Source: an uncultured Clostridia bacterium (GTDB lineage: Bacteria > Bacillota > Clostridia > Christensenellales > Borkfalkiaceae). Taken from it: DNA of 6,176 nucleotides. The DNA is taken from NCBI GenBank assembly GCA_947632165.1, contig CANROI010000083.1, forward strand, positions 1-6,176, in the 5' to 3' direction. Within the stretch, counting starts at the first letter, position 1. Every line of letters starts with the position of its first letter. The notes beneath the pieces are model-generated. The model saw only the letters and a program-made list of their open reading frames with translations. It made no database searches and was not told the origin of the DNA. This document shows positions 6,103 to 6,176 of this stretch, in pieces. The translations under genes and the position numbers were made by a program.

Positions 6103-6176
6103 GCGGTCGTGGCGGAACTGGCAGACGCGCAAGACTAAGGATCTTGTGGGAGACCATGCAGGTTCGATTCCTGTCG
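6103..6176 (+). tRNA. tRNA-Leu, anticodon AAG, 3' end cut off by the window
   Basis: The acceptor strand GCGGTCG (6103-6109) is followed by T8 and G9, a D-arm (stem 6112-6114 with 6126-6128, loop containing GG), and an anticodon stem CAAGA/TCTTG (6130-6134, 6142-6146) around the 7-base loop CTAAGGA. T33 at 6136 fixes the anticodon as AAG (6137-6139), with G37 after it as usual for CUN-reading leucine tRNAs. A long class II variable arm (6147-6156, TGG/CCA stem with a GAGA loop) and a T-arm (6158-6174, loop TTCGATT) follow. The last two bases, CG, begin the 3' acceptor strand and pair with C6 and G7. The remaining acceptor bases, discriminator and any encoded CCA lie outside. An A34 here would be read as inosine if deaminated. 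Confidence 0.93.

Noticed and set aside
5390..6157. A 255-codon minus-strand open frame opposite the lytic transglycosylase, reaching into the tRNA
   Set aside because: It covers the tRNA and its promoter, overlaps a gene with clear catalytic motifs and shows no domain features.
1..6176. Mobile elements, CRISPR arrays, phage genes, toxin-antitoxin pairs
   Set aside because: No transposase, integrase, regular repeat-spacer pattern or paired small genes were seen; the genes present are intact core or accessory bacterial genes.

Overview
The window is a GC-rich, gene-dense stretch of bacterial chromosome. I read it as a Gram-positive of the Bacillota (Clostridia-like) type with moderate confidence. 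The grounds are two clear sigma-A-type promoters, Rho-independent terminators with AT-rich flanks, an extended MmcQ/YjbR-type protein, a small membrane-anchored lytic transglycosylase without the large N-terminal domain of Slt70, and a tRNA-Leu with an A34 anticodon. No sequence in the window proves the phylum.

Layout: (1) 1-549, plus strand, the 3' part of an MmcQ/YjbR-family gene that starts outside the window. (2) 565-595, a strong hairpin terminator shared by two converging genes. (3) 603-3005, minus strand, ligD, a three-domain non-homologous end-joining (NHEJ) ligase with the order phosphoesterase, ligase, polymerase. (4) A 60-bp divergent spacer. (5) 3066-3878, plus strand, ku. (6) 3894-3915, a second convergent terminator. 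(7) 3921-5339, minus strand, a MATE-family efflux transporter with its own extended -10 promoter. (8) 5498-6028, plus strand, a small membrane-bound lytic transglycosylase. (9) 6032-6060, a near-consensus promoter, then 6103-6176, a tRNA-Leu with anticodon AAG cut off by the window end.

The functional core is the ligD/ku pair, a complete two-gene bacterial NHEJ system: Ku binds broken DNA ends and recruits LigD, which cleans the 3' ends, fills gaps and seals the nick. All the catalytic residues I could check are present in LigD. The other genes have no visible mechanistic link to it and look like ordinary neighbours; each transcription unit is separated by a divergent promoter region or a bidirectional terminator. 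No mobile element, CRISPR array or phage gene is visible, and no intergenic gap exceeds 160 bp.

I did not find a convincing undescribed system. The points most worth checking are the A34 tRNA-Leu(AAG), the lack of ordinary Shine-Dalgarno sequences in front of the genes whose starts are visible, and the repeated TTTGCGG motif in the ligD-ku control region.
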